Shown: positions 51,689 through 60,604 of the stretch, piece by piece
How positions within the stretch are numbered: position 1 is the stretch's first letter
Layout: each line of letters begins with the position of its first letter
From: CAYPNP01 sp964412195
GTDB lineage: Bacteria > Acidobacteriota > JAAYUB01
Assembly: GCA_964412195.1 (NCBI GenBank)
Contig: CAYPNP010000012.1
Span: 1 to 64,000, forward strand
Length of the DNA: 64,000 bases
Direction: 5' to 3'
Notes under the pieces: model-generated
Database searches by the model: none
The model's input: the letters and a program-made list of their open reading frames with translations, nothing else
What the model was told of the DNA's origin: nothing
Translations under genes and position numbers: made by a program

Positions 51689-53628
51689 GGCTGCCCTCCC
51701 TGCCCGTCCGTCCGCTCGAGCACGACCATCGACCGGCGGGACTGGCCCCAGGCCTGGACCAGCTTCCGCAGGTCCGGGTATGCCTGCGGGGCCAGGATGG
51801 AGGTCTCGCAGCGGAAATCGCTCCGGAAAATCAGCTGCCCTCCCTCCTGCCGGGTGCTCAGCAACAGCCGGAGCGGGCCCGCTTCGAACTCCACAGGGTC
51901 CGGCACGGCCAGGACCCTGAATCCGTCGGGGAGCGACAGGCGTTCCTCCTGCAGCGCTTCGATGGTGGAAAACAGGGAGAGCGGGTACCGGCGGCTCTCC
52001 GGTTCCGCCAGGCGGGGCAGCCCCAGCGAATACACCTCGAAGAAATTGGTGGAGAGCGGCATCTGGAACAGGACGAAACGGCCGGCCCCCATGGCGTATG
52101 CCGGATCGACCAGGTCGAACGAGATCTCGTACGGCCGGGCGAGGTCCGCCGGCGAACCCAGCTGGAGGCCCTGCACCCGCGCTCCGGGGTGGAAGGCCGC
52201 CGCGAGCCGCTGCCACAGCTGGGCGTAGCGGATGCCCAATTCCTGCCGGGCAAGCCGGCGCAGGAGGAAATCGTAATAGCCGGTCCCCCCGATGTGGACG
52301 CGGCTCTGCAGCCCCAGGTCGGCCCCCAGCCGGGAGACGGCCTGGACGCGGCCCTGGCTGCGACTGGCCGGGCTGTGGGGCTGGCGGACCAAGTCCGCTC
52401 CCGCCGCCGTGAGGAGCAGCGCCGGCCGGTCGCCGACGCAGGTCTCGCCGAGGGAACTGCTGAACTCCAGGGTGGGGTCCATCAGGACCGTCCGCCCGTC
52501 GGGCAGTTTCACGGCGCAGAGGGCGCGCTCGAAATAAACCGACGGGACCTCGGGATCGGTGTCCCGCGACACGTTGACGAGGGCCTCGGCGCCTTCCACG
52601 CCGACTTCCCCCAGCATCGCGATCATCAGCACGCTCTTGTCCCGGCCGGTCCCGCATTTCCTTTCCAAGGTGGCCGTGGCGGCGTGCGGCTCGATGAATG
52701 CCCCCACGCTCATGGAGGCGCTCATGTAGCCGATCTCCGATGACACGTACCGGAAGACGGCCATGATCTTGCTGTGGATGTCCGCGAGCCCGCCGGTCAA
52801 CTCGGCGACTTTCTGCCGGAGCGCCTCGTTGGAGTCCGCCTTGCCGGCGGCCTGCGCGCGGCCGAGCCGGGAGAGTTCCCGCCAGTCTCCCAGGGTGCTC
52901 ACCAGCAGGCGGAGGGCGACGCCGGGCAACGGGACCATCCCCGGCTCGGGGGTGATGCCGGGCATGTCCCGGCCGGTCCACCGCAGGGTCACGGTGCCTG
53001 GCTCCCCGGGCGCGGATTCGAATTCCAGCACGCCCCCCTTCACGGCGTAATGGAGCGGCCGGGAACGCGGGCCCCGGATTTCCACCCGCTTGTACAGGAC
53101 CGGGTTCACCACCTGGAAGAGGAAGAAGTCGGAATAGTGGCCCGGTACCGAGGCCCGGCTGCGGAACACCACCCTCGTTTCCAGCGTGTCCTGGAGGCCA
53201 AGGTCCGGGTACGCGATGGTCTTCCGGCGGAAGTCCCCGCCGATCTCCGGCGATTGACTCTCGTCCAGCGGGCGGTCCGTGATCGCACCGTCGGGCACGG
53301 ACACGATGGAGCCGTCGGGCCGGACCACCCGGGCCAGCTCGATCTCGATGGATCCATGCGGCCGATAGTAGGTGTACGACTCGGTGGCGTAATCCCCGCG
53401 GCCCTTCTCGGTCAGGACCCGGACTTGGCGGTCCACGGTCTGGACAGAGCTGCCGTCCGCCTGATACTGCACCGACACCTCCTCGCGGAGGATCAAGGCG
53501 TCCGCCCCGGCAAACCGGGCGGCGGGGTCCGGAGCCGGGGCCTGTCCGGCATCCGGCCGGACCTGCGCGCCCAGGGCCGCCACCCCCAGCGACACCAGGA
53601 CCGACAGCATCATCTTCCGCGCTCTCAT
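51685..53628 (-). CDS. DUF3857/transglutaminase-like exported protein, degenerate catalytic site
   Basis: 647 residues, first gene of the operon. It has a signal peptide (about 1-22), DUF3857 (about 45-240) and a transglutaminase-like core (about 285-390). The core motif reads ERKCGTGRDKS: Gly-328 is at the normal Cys position and a Cys (325) lies three residues earlier. The His position (YFERAL) holds Arg-368, whereas Asp-384 (LMDPT) is kept. Unless Cys-325 acts from a shifted position, the protein is not an enzyme. Tandem DUF3857 genes are common in Acidobacteriota and Bacteroidetes. It is coupled to the next gene by a 4-base overlap. Confidence 0.88.
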   Translation of the reverse strand: MRARKMMLSVLVSLGVAALGAQVRPDAGQAPAPDPAARFAGADALILREEVSVQYQADGSSVQTVDRQVRVLTEKGRGDYATESYTYYRPHGSIEIELARVVRPDGSIVSVPDGAITDRPLDESQSPEIGGDFRRKTIAYPDLGLQDTLETRVVFRSRASVPGHYSDFFLFQVVNPVLYKRVEIRGPRSRPLHYAVKGGVLEFESAPGEPGTVTLRWTGRDMPGITPEPGMVPLPGVALRLLVSTLGDWRELSRLGRAQAAGKADSNEALRQKVAELTGGLADIHSKIMAVFRYVSSEIGYMSASMSVGAFIEPHAATATLERKCGTGRDKSVLMIAMLGEVGVEGAEALVNVSRDTDPEVPSVYFERALCAVKLPDGRTVLMDPTLEFSSSLGETCVGDRPALLLTAAGADLVRQPHSPASRSQGRVQAVSRLGADLGLQSRVHIGGTGYYDFLLRRLARQELGIRYAQLWQRLAAAFHPGARVQGLQLGSPADLARPYEISFDLVDPAYAMGAGRFVLFQMPLSTNFFEVYSLGLPRLAEPESRRYPLSLFSTIEALQEERLSLPDGFRVLAVPDPVEFEAGPLRLLLSTRQEGGQLIFRSDFRCETSILAPQAYPDLRKLVQAWGQSRRSMVVLERTDGQGGQP

Positions 53629-53663
53629 CTTGCCTCCTCCAGGCCCCCCGAGTGCTTCTCCCT

Positions 53664-53693
53664 TTTATACACAGCCGCCTTCGACAACGTCAA
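53664..53693 (-). promoter_or_regulatory. Promoter of the DUF3857-DUF3857-ispH-thyX operon
   Basis: Minus-strand TTGACG (53693-53688), an 18-base spacer and TATAAA (53669-53664), 36 bases before the first start codon. Confidence 0.75.
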
Positions 53694-53800
53694 GGCAAAT
53701 AGGGCGCCGGGGACAGCCCTGCCGCCGAATTGTCGTATAATGGGCCGTCAACCGGACAGGCCGCCGGCGCAAGCCGGAGTCCTCCTGAAGGAGATCCCCG

Positions 53801-54148
53801 ATGCAGATTGAACGCGGATACGTGCTCATGGTGACCCGCCGTGAACTCGGCGGCGGCAACGACGAACTGGGTTCGCTGCTGATGGTCAAGTTCCTGCGGG
53901 CCCTGGAGACCGCGCCCGCCCTGCCCGAGTCGGTGCTCCTGCTCAACGGCGGAGTCCGCCTGGCCCTGGACGATTCACCGGTGCTGGAGAGCCTGCAGCG
54001 CCTCCTGGCGCGGGGCGTCTCCATCAGCTCCTGCGGCACCTGTCTCAATTTCTTCGGCGCGGCGGACAAGCTGTCCGTCGGGACGGTCGGCACCATGGAT
54101 CAAGCCGTCGCCGCCCTGGCGGGGGCCCGCCGGACCGTGGTGATCTGA
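53801..54148 (+). CDS. YedF/DsrE-like sulfurtransferase-fold protein
   Basis: 115 residues with AAGGAG before the ATG. It corresponds to the C-terminal DsrE-like half of YedF proteins associated with selenium metabolism (VTRRELGGGNDELGSLLMVKF; VLLLNGGVRLA; SCGTCLNFF). The N-terminal TusA-like domain normally fused to it is absent. The CGTC pair (about 78-81) could carry persulfide or selenide. No selenium gene is adjacent. A tRNA gene follows 52 bases downstream under its own promoter. Confidence 0.8.
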   Translation: MQIERGYVLMVTRRELGGGNDELGSLLMVKFLRALETAPALPESVLLLNGGVRLALDDSPVLESLQRLLARGVSISSCGTCLNFFGAADKLSVGTVGTMDQAVAALAGARRTVVI

Positions 54149-54159
54149 TGCAAAAGTCG

Positions 54160-54187
54160 TTGCGTGCAGGAGAATTTTCAGTATAAT
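54160..54187 (+). promoter_or_regulatory. Promoter of tRNA-Thr
   Basis: TTGCGT (54160-54165), a 16-base spacer and a perfect TATAAT (54182-54187), 13 bases before the mature tRNA start. Confidence 0.75.
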
Positions 54188-54199
54188 AGGCGGTCGCGA

Positions 54200-54274
54200 G
54201 CCAGAGTAGCTCAGCGGTAGAGCAGGCGATTCGTAATCGTCAGGTCAAGGGTTCAATCCCCTTCTCTGGCTCCA
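54200..54274 (+). tRNA. tRNA-Thr (anticodon CGT)
   Basis: 75 bases including CCA. The acceptor GCCAGAG/CTCTGGC pairs perfectly. The anticodon stem GGCGA/TCGTC (one G-U) closes the loop TTCGTAA, giving anticodon CGT for codon ACG. The T loop TTCAATC is standard. Confidence 0.95.
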
Positions 54275-54284
54275 GAAACTGAAA

Positions 54285-54324
54285 CGGCCCCTGGTTTCTC
54301 TCCGAGGGAGAAGAACAGGGGCCG
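54285..54324. terminator. Hairpin between tRNA-Thr and the large secreted-protein gene
   Basis: CGGCCCCTG (54285-54293) pairs with CAGGGGCCG (54316-54324), with an inner TTCTC/GAGAA pairing. It can serve convergent transcripts; on the minus strand it is followed by TTTC, on the plus strand by a short TTTT after ten bases. Confidence 0.65.
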
Positions 54325-54344
54325 CTTGATTTTCCGGAGTTCCG

Positions 54345-57272
54345 CTAGAGCGTCGGAATCATGGCCAGCATGTCGGGGGAGCTCTGGATCGACTTGCCGA
54401 TGAACGGCCTCCCGTTCGTGCTCACCACCTTCATGTAGCCCACGAAATTGTCCAGCACCACCAGGTCGCCGAAGACCGCCTGGTCCCCGAGGAAGAACAG
54501 AAAAGTGGCGTGCGGGTCGATGGAGATGTCCGCCGGCGACTCGGCCACGAGGGTCCCGTCGCCCTGGTAGAGTTCCACCCGGACGGTCGCGGGCTCCTCG
54601 CCTGGATTGTAAAGCCCGTAGGAAGTGAAGAACGGCGGGATGTTGATCGTGAACGGAAAGATGAGCGAGTCGGTGGCGTCGGTGTCCAGCGGGAGCGGAT
54701 CCACGGTCATGTTCCGGATGTGCCGGAAGGGGTGGATGGTATCCTCGTCGGGATCGAAGGTGTTCCACTGGGAGTATGTGTAGACGCCGCAGACGTTGTC
54801 CCGGTCGAGGGTGACGACCACGCTGCCGATGGCAATGCCCGAGCCGAACCGGTCCAGGTTCAGCATGGTCTCGTCGGAGAAGTACTTCTCGAAGCGCGCC
54901 GTGTTGTTGAAATCGAATTCCTTGGCATCGACCCACTGCCCCTGGATGTCGTAGAAGTCGAAGCGGACGTGGGTCTTCAGGGGGATCGGGTCGCCGTCCG
55001 GGTCCTCGGGGTCGGGCGTGGTGGCCTGGTTGGTGCTGATGAGGACCACCGAGGTGTCATAGCTCTCCCCCACCGCAAAGTACGGGATGAAGTAGGAATG
55101 GGTGCTGGTGGGCGGGTAGGGATCGAGGGACGGGCAGGCGAACAGGAACTGGTTTTCGGCGTTCTTGTTCTCCACCGTGGCGTACACTTCGGTGTTGACG
55201 TTGTCCAGGTTGAATATCCGGACGTAGCCGTCGATGATGGTGTCCGTGTACACCTGGTCGATGCCGCCGGGATTGGGGACCGTGAAGCTGCTGGTGAGCG
55301 TGGTGCTCTGGATGCCCGCCGTGTCAAAAGCGTATCGCTGCACGTGGTATTGGTTGTAATACGGATTCACATAGTGGACCACGAGATGGATGTTGTCGCC
55401 CAGGCTGTAGAGGAAGGGGATGATGCCGTCCTGGAACATGGGATAGTTGATCTTGAGGTAGTCGCCCCGCACCAGCACCCCGTCGTCGTCCAGGGCCCCG
55501 TTGAAGCCGATCCCCTCGACCGGCAGGTCGGCGTGCACCATCTTGGTGAAGCCGTGCTGGCCGACGACCTTGGAGTAGTCCGGGATCAGGCCCTGGAACA
55601 TGGTCACCAGCTGCTGGCCCGACTCCAGGGGGATGTCGTACGGCCCGATGATATAGAGCTGGGAGTTCTCCACGTAATAGAAAGGACTGCCGGAGTTGCT
55701 GTCGTCGTCGCTGTCGGCAGTATTGTTCGTCTGGTACGACTGCATCTGGAAGGTGACATCTTCCGACAGGCGGTTCAGCAGGGCCAGGGAGGAGAAGTGG
55801 TCGTCCTCGATGAACATGCTGATGATGCTGGTGAACTTGGGGACCGGCGGGATGCTGCAGACGTGCAGCGTCCCGGTCAGGAAGTTGGCCACCACGTAAT
55901 GGCTGGCACCCGGCACCGCCCTCACCACCACGGGCATCTCGCGCACGTCGACCCCGCCCAGGAATCCGAGGGAGGACGTGTTCTTGTGCAGCGCGATCGG
56001 CACGCGGACGATCAGATTCTCGGAATCGGTGGTGGTCGTCGCGGGGTATGTGCTGAAGGAGGGGAAAAGGACATCGTAAGTGCCGTCCCCGTTCGGGACG
56101 AAGTCGAACTGGCTGGTCCGGGACATGTTGAAGCCGGGATTCTTGAACTGCTGCACCTTGTACAATTCCAGCGTCGGCCATTTGTAGATGTCGATCTCCG
56201 GAAAGCCGTACAGGGCGGTGTCCGTGGTGTCGACCTGGTCGTAGGAGGTGACCTGGACGATCAGGAACTCGCCGGATGGGTCGAGCATGATCTGGCTGGG
56301 ATCGTCGGCCGTCGCCAGGTAGACATCCTTGCCGTCCTCGTCCTTGATCTTGAGGCCGGTGACCGGGTCGAACTCGTACACCCGGTCCACCACGCCGAAC
56401 AGCATCTGCGTGCCGATGGACGCGATGAATCCCAGGGTGCCCTCCTCATTCAGGAGGACGTTGTTGCGAAAGGTGAAGTTCGGATTATGGACGCCCTGCC
56501 CCGATTCGCGGAACACCACCTGGTGCCGTTCCGTCAGGTTGGCCGCGTCGATGATGGAAACGGTGTCGTTGAACGTGTTGGTGGAGCACAGGAACGTTTC
56601 GTCGTGGCTGAGGGTGAGCCAGGCGGGACCGACCGAAGTGTAGTAATAGGGGTTCTGCGAGATCAGCAGGAGCGTCTGGGTGACCTGGCCGGTGGCGGTG
56701 TCGATCTTCAGGACCTGATCGGTGTAGGTGGAGGAGATGAACGCCGTCGAGCCGTCGGCGGTGAAGATGATGTTGCTGCCGAAACCGAACTGGTATTGGG
56801 TCATCGGGATCGTGGTGGCGACCGTCAGGGTGCCCACGTCGATGACGGAGATGGAGGCGGTGGTGTTGTTGATGATGCCGAAATTGCCCAGGTTGACCAC
56901 CCAGATCCTGGTTTGGTCGGGGTTGAAGAACATCAGGGCGGGCTTTTCCCCCACTGGGATGGCGGTGACGATCCGGTCCGCGGCGTCTTCCGCCTCGGGG
57001 CGGAACACCAGCACGTACCCCTGGTTCGCCTGGGTCCCGGACTTGATGTAATTGGTGAAGCCCAGCTGGCCGTCCGCCGTCATCAGGACGAAGGGCGCCA
57101 GGATGTCCACGGTGTTCAGGCGGAAACTGAGCTCGAGGTCCTTCACCGCCGAGGGGGAATCGTCCCCGTTGGGGTCGATGGTATGCAGAATCACCTGGCC
57201 GTACCCGGCCGCGGCCGCCAGCAGCAGCCCGAGCAAGACCAATCCGCTTCTCATGTGCCAAGCCTTCCGCAT
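54345..57272 (-). CDS. Large secreted protein with beta-propeller-like N-terminal half
   Basis: 975 residues from the ATG at 57272 behind GGGAGG; residues 1-26 are a signal peptide ending AAAGYGQ. The N-terminal half (about 50-470) has repeated blade-like segments such as RIWVVNLGNFGIINN, TAFISSTYTDQVLKIDTATG and TFLCSTNTFNDTVSIIDAAN, resembling YVTN-type beta-propellers of surface proteins. The C-terminal half is built of beta-sandwich segments (SYFIPYFAVGESYDTSVVLIS; LFFLGDQAVFGDLVVLDNF) like those in the cupredoxin-tailed protein at 8445-9539. No enzyme motif is seen. A surface or adhesion role is plausible. Confidence 0.8.
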   Translation of the reverse strand: MRKAWHMRSGLVLLGLLLAAAAGYGQVILHTIDPNGDDSPSAVKDLELSFRLNTVDILAPFVLMTADGQLGFTNYIKSGTQANQGYVLVFRPEAEDAADRIVTAIPVGEKPALMFFNPDQTRIWVVNLGNFGIINNTTASISVIDVGTLTVATTIPMTQYQFGFGSNIIFTADGSTAFISSTYTDQVLKIDTATGQVTQTLLLISQNPYYYTSVGPAWLTLSHDETFLCSTNTFNDTVSIIDAANLTERHQVVFRESGQGVHNPNFTFRNNVLLNEEGTLGFIASIGTQMLFGVVDRVYEFDPVTGLKIKDEDGKDVYLATADDPSQIMLDPSGEFLIVQVTSYDQVDTTDTALYGFPEIDIYKWPTLELYKVQQFKNPGFNMSRTSQFDFVPNGDGTYDVLFPSFSTYPATTTTDSENLIVRVPIALHKNTSSLGFLGGVDVREMPVVVRAVPGASHYVVANFLTGTLHVCSIPPVPKFTSIISMFIEDDHFSSLALLNRLSEDVTFQMQSYQTNNTADSDDDSNSGSPFYYVENSQLYIIGPYDIPLESGQQLVTMFQGLIPDYSKVVGQHGFTKMVHADLPVEGIGFNGALDDDGVLVRGDYLKINYPMFQDGIIPFLYSLGDNIHLVVHYVNPYYNQYHVQRYAFDTAGIQSTTLTSSFTVPNPGGIDQVYTDTIIDGYVRIFNLDNVNTEVYATVENKNAENQFLFACPSLDPYPPTSTHSYFIPYFAVGESYDTSVVLISTNQATTPDPEDPDGDPIPLKTHVRFDFYDIQGQWVDAKEFDFNNTARFEKYFSDETMLNLDRFGSGIAIGSVVVTLDRDNVCGVYTYSQWNTFDPDEDTIHPFRHIRNMTVDPLPLDTDATDSLIFPFTINIPPFFTSYGLYNPGEEPATVRVELYQGDGTLVAESPADISIDPHATFLFFLGDQAVFGDLVVLDNFVGYMKVVSTNGRPFIGKSIQSSPDMLAMIPTL

Positions 57273-57309
57273 GTGTCCTCCCGTGGAGCAGACCGTTCCG
57301 AAAAGACGT

Positions 57310-57339
57310 ATTTTATCACTGCCCGGCCGCAAATGCCAA
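57310..57339 (-). promoter_or_regulatory. Promoter of the large secreted-protein gene
   Basis: Minus-strand TTGGCA (57339-57334), an 18-base spacer and TAAAAT (57315-57310), about 38 bases before the start. Confidence 0.65.
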
Positions 57340-57383
57340 ACGTAAAAGGGCCGCCGGCCCGGATCGCCGGCCCGGCATCCCCC

Positions 57384-57830
57384 TCACGGGGCCCCGCCCC
57401 CTTCCAGGCAGGCCAGGAGCGCCCGGCGGAAAATCTCCCGCAAACGGGGGTTTTCGATGGGACGGGCGCAATCGGCCGCCCAACGCTCCTGTTCCGGCGA
57501 GACCGGCCGCCCTCCGGCGGCGGGCGGGGCATCGGCCCGGAATTGCCGGCTGGCGGTCACCAGGGAAACTTCCCGGACCATCCCCGGGGGAAGGACGGCG
57601 CCGGCCTTGCGGCAGATTTCCCCTTCCATGCCGGCCAGATGGGTCTTCCAATAGGTGTTACGCACGAATACCGTCAAGGTGCCTGCCTGGATGGACCCCG
57701 GCCGGGTATTCCGCGCCAGTTGTTCGCCCGCCACGTCGGGCCAAAGCTCCGCCAGCAGCGTGCCGTAAAAGGACTCCGGCACCCGGATCTCGGCCAGCCA
57801 GAGCCGGATCGCTTTCCCGATATCCTGCAT
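57384..57830 (-). CDS. DUF721 (DciA-like) protein
   Basis: 148 residues. The N-terminal 90 residues are a DUF721 domain: VPESFYGTLLAELWPDVAGEQLARNT and LTVFVRNTYWKTHLAGMEGEI are typical. DciA proteins with this KH-like fold help load the replicative helicase in bacteria lacking DnaC, so a cytoplasmic DNA-replication role is possible. The C-terminal 55 residues are a less conserved Pro/Arg-rich tail. It is divergent from maf. Confidence 0.8.
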   Translation of the reverse strand: MQDIGKAIRLWLAEIRVPESFYGTLLAELWPDVAGEQLARNTRPGSIQAGTLTVFVRNTYWKTHLAGMEGEICRKAGAVLPPGMVREVSLVTASRQFRADAPPAAGGRPVSPEQERWAADCARPIENPRLREIFRRALLACLEGGGAP

Positions 57831-57959
57831 GGCGCCTCCTTGCCACCGGAATTATACGAAAATGAGGGCGGCAACACAAACACCCCCGGCCGCATCCCGC
57901 ATTCCCTTTCCCGGCCGATCCGTTATATAATGGCGAGATTTCATGGGAGGCGGCCTTTC

Positions 57960-58553
57960 GTGGCACTCTATCTGGCATCCACTTCGCCCCGGCGTCAGGA
58001 GATCCTGCGCAACCTGGGACTCGTGTTCGAGGTGGTGCCGACTTCGTTCGAGGAGACGCTGGGGGATTCGCACTCCGATCCACCCTCGCTGGCCGCCGAT
58101 TACGCCCTCCGGAAGATGGAGCATGCCGGCTGCCCGCCGGGCCCCGGGATCGCCGTGACCGCGGACACCCTGGTGTTCCTCGGCGACCGGATCCTGGGGA
58201 AGCCGCGCGACCGAGAGGACGCGCGCCGGATGCTGTCCCTGTTGTCGGGTCGGTCGCACGGCGTGGTGACCGCCCTCTGCCTGCGGGATCTGGAGCCGGG
58301 GAAAACGGTGCTTGCCTCCGCGGTCACGCAGGTGGTGTTCGATCCCATCCCCGCCGATCTCATGGACCGGTACCTCGACTGGGGGGAGTGGATCGACAAG
58401 GCGGGCGCGTACGGCATCCAGGGGATGGCCGCGCTGTTCATCCGGGAGATCGACGGCTGTTTTTTCAACGTGGTGGGCTTCCCCGTGAATCTTTTTTATC
58501 AGACGCTTCAACAATTAGGGTATCGACTCGAGGATTTCCGGGTGACGCGTTGA
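57960..58553 (+). CDS. maf: Maf-family nucleotide pyrophosphatase
   Basis: 197 residues from the GTG at 57960 with GGGAGG nine bases upstream. The upstream in-frame ATG at 57930 overlaps a TATAAT box at 57926-57931 and is less likely to be the start. Family motifs are clear: LYLASTSPRRQEIL at the N-terminus, the catalytic Asp in AVTADTLVFLG, and DKAGAYGIQG. Maf proteins hydrolyse dTTP/UTP or modified nucleotides and are linked to septum control. It heads a plus-strand operon with the TPR, hydrolase and QueG genes. Confidence 0.92.
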   Translation: MALYLASTSPRRQEILRNLGLVFEVVPTSFEETLGDSHSDPPSLAADYALRKMEHAGCPPGPGIAVTADTLVFLGDRILGKPRDREDARRMLSLLSGRSHGVVTALCLRDLEPGKTVLASAVTQVVFDPIPADLMDRYLDWGEWIDKAGAYGIQGMAALFIREIDGCFFNVVGFPVNLFYQTLQQLGYRLEDFRVTR

Positions 58554-58582
58554 ACCGCCCGGAGGGAAAGGCCGGTGTGCTC

Positions 58583-60604
58583 ATGAAACATTCTCTTTGG
58601 ATCACCCTGGTGCTGCTGAGTCCCGCATTCTGGTCAGGTGGACCGGCGGGGTGGGCCTCCGGGCAGGGAGCCGAACCGATCCCGCAGGCCGCTTCCTCGG
58701 CGGCGGCGGCCCCCGTGGCGGACAAGGCCGATTCTTACTATCACTACCTGCGTGCGTCGGACCTGATCGCACGGGGAAGCTACACCGACGCGGGCGCGGA
58801 ATTCCGGCTGGCCATCGAGGCCAATCCCGGGGACGCCGACCTCCTTGTCGAATACGCCGATTTCCTCATCCAGACCCAGAACCTCGCCGAGGCCCACAAG
58901 CAACTGGAGCGCTGCCTCCAGCTCGCCCCCGACAACCTCGAGGCCCATCGGATGCTGGCCGGGCTCTACGCCGCCTCCGTCGGCGAAGGCGGCACCGATC
59001 CGAAGGTCCAGGAGCTGGCGCAAAAAGCCGTGACCCAGTACGAGGAGGTGCTCCGCCTCGACCCTTCTGACGCGCAAAGCCTCTTCGCCCTCGGCCGCCT
59101 CTACTATCGGCTGCAGCAGCCCGAAAAGGCCGAGCAGTACATGAAGCGCTTCGCCACCCGCTCCGACGGCTCGCTGGAGGGCTCCTATTACCTGACGCTG
59201 ATCTACGCCGGCCAGAAGAAATACGCCGAAGCCCTCGAAACCCTGGGGAACATGGAGAAACTCCGCCCCGAATCGCTGCAGATCCAGCTGCTCAAGGCCG
59301 ACATCCTGGAGAACCTCGGCCGCGTGGCCGAGGCGGAGAAGATCTATCAGCGCCAGATCGAGACGTCTCCGGCCGAACCGGCCCCGTACCAACAATACGC
59401 CCGGGTGCTCCTGAAGGACAAGCAGGAGGACCGGGCCCTGGCCGTCCTGGAGCAGGCCCGGACCAACCTCGCGGCCGACGAGGATATCCTGTCCATGCTC
59501 GGACAGGTCTACCGGGACCGCCAGAATTTCGACAAGGCCATCCAGGCGTTCAAGGACGCAATCACCCTGGCGCCGACCCAGTTGGATTCACGCTATCAGC
59601 TGGGCCTCACCTACGCCCAGATGGGCGACGCGCTGAACGCCATCCCCATCTTCCAGTCCCTGCTGCGGGACACGGAGCCGTCCGCGTCGTCCCCCGGCTT
59701 CGATCCGGGAATGCGTCGGCTGTTCGTCCTGAACCTCGGTTTCCTCTACATGGACACCCGGAAGTTCTCCAATGCCATGGGCGTGTTTCAGGGCTTCCTG
59801 AAGGAATTCCCGAACGATCCCGAACCGGCGGTGTACATCCAGATGGCCGAGATCTTCCGGAACCTCGACCAGAACGAACGGGCCCTGGCCGCGGTGGAGG
59901 AAGGTCTGAAGCGGCTGCCCGACAACCAGCGGCTGATCAACGAGCGCGGGCTGATCCTGGTCGGTCTCGGCCGTTCCGAGGAGGCCGTCCGCGAGCAGGA
60001 GGCGAAGGTGGGGCCCGACGGCTCGGACGACGTCAACGCGTACCTGGGACTGGCCGGCGTCTTCGCCGAGGCGAAGCGGTGGGACGAGGCCCTGCGGGTC
60101 GTGGATGAAGCCATTCAGAAATTCGACAAGAACACCGTGCTCATCTTCCAGAAGGCGTCCATCCTGGAGAAGAGCGGGCGCTACGCCGACGCCGACGCCG
60201 TTTTCAAGGGCCTGCTGGATTCGGATCCCGAGAACGCGACGGCGATGAACTACCAGGGGTACATGCTCATCGATTATGACCTCGATGTGAACCGTGGCAT
60301 GCAGCTGGTGGAAAAGGCCCTCCAGTACGAGCCCAAGAATCCGGCCTTCCTCGACAGCCTCGGCTGGGGGTACTTCAAGAAGAAGGACTACAAGAAGGCC
60401 TTGGAATACCTGCAGCAGGCGGTGCGGGGCCTGGCGGACGATCCCACGCTGCTGGAGCACCTGGGCGACGTCCACCGGGCGCTCGGCAAGACCCACGAGG
60501 CCAGGGACTACTACGAGAAAGCCCTGCCGCTCACGAGGGAGCCGGCGGAGAGAAACCGGCTGAGCGAAAAGATCAAGAAACTGAAGCCCAAACTGCAGAT
60601 GTGA
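58583..60604 (+). CDS. Exported tetratricopeptide-repeat protein
   Basis: 673 residues from the ATG at 58583 (a GTG two codons earlier is closer to GGAGGG). A signal peptide (about 1-28) is followed by at least twelve TPR units from residue 50 to the end, for example AEFRLAIEANPGDADLLVEYADFL, ALFALGRLYYRL-type helices, and AFKDAITLAPTQLDSRYQLGL. It is an all-helical scaffold probably facing the periplasm and binding other proteins. Its stop overlaps the hydrolase start by four bases (GTGA), so the two are co-translated. Confidence 0.88.
   Translation: MKHSLWITLVLLSPAFWSGGPAGWASGQGAEPIPQAASSAAAAPVADKADSYYHYLRASDLIARGSYTDAGAEFRLAIEANPGDADLLVEYADFLIQTQNLAEAHKQLERCLQLAPDNLEAHRMLAGLYAASVGEGGTDPKVQELAQKAVTQYEEVLRLDPSDAQSLFALGRLYYRLQQPEKAEQYMKRFATRSDGSLEGSYYLTLIYAGQKKYAEALETLGNMEKLRPESLQIQLLKADILENLGRVAEAEKIYQRQIETSPAEPAPYQQYARVLLKDKQEDRALAVLEQARTNLAADEDILSMLGQVYRDRQNFDKAIQAFKDAITLAPTQLDSRYQLGLTYAQMGDALNAIPIFQSLLRDTEPSASSPGFDPGMRRLFVLNLGFLYMDTRKFSNAMGVFQGFLKEFPNDPEPAVYIQMAEIFRNLDQNERALAAVEEGLKRLPDNQRLINERGLILVGLGRSEEAVREQEAKVGPDGSDDVNAYLGLAGVFAEAKRWDEALRVVDEAIQKFDKNTVLIFQKASILEKSGRYADADAVFKGLLDSDPENATAMNYQGYMLIDYDLDVNRGMQLVEKALQYEPKNPAFLDSLGWGYFKKKDYKKALEYLQQAVRGLADDPTLLEHLGDVHRALGKTHEARDYYEKALPLTREPAERNRLSEKIKKLKPKLQM

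Noticed and set aside
57316..57651. Second minus-strand frame overlapping the DciA-like gene
   Set aside because: It is out of frame with the DUF721 protein, rich in Arg/Pro/Gly, and has no ribosome site.
54510..57950. Upstream part of a very long plus-strand frame ending in maf
   Set aside because: Only the last 197 codons encode Maf; the rest is antisense to the large secreted protein and the DciA-like gene.
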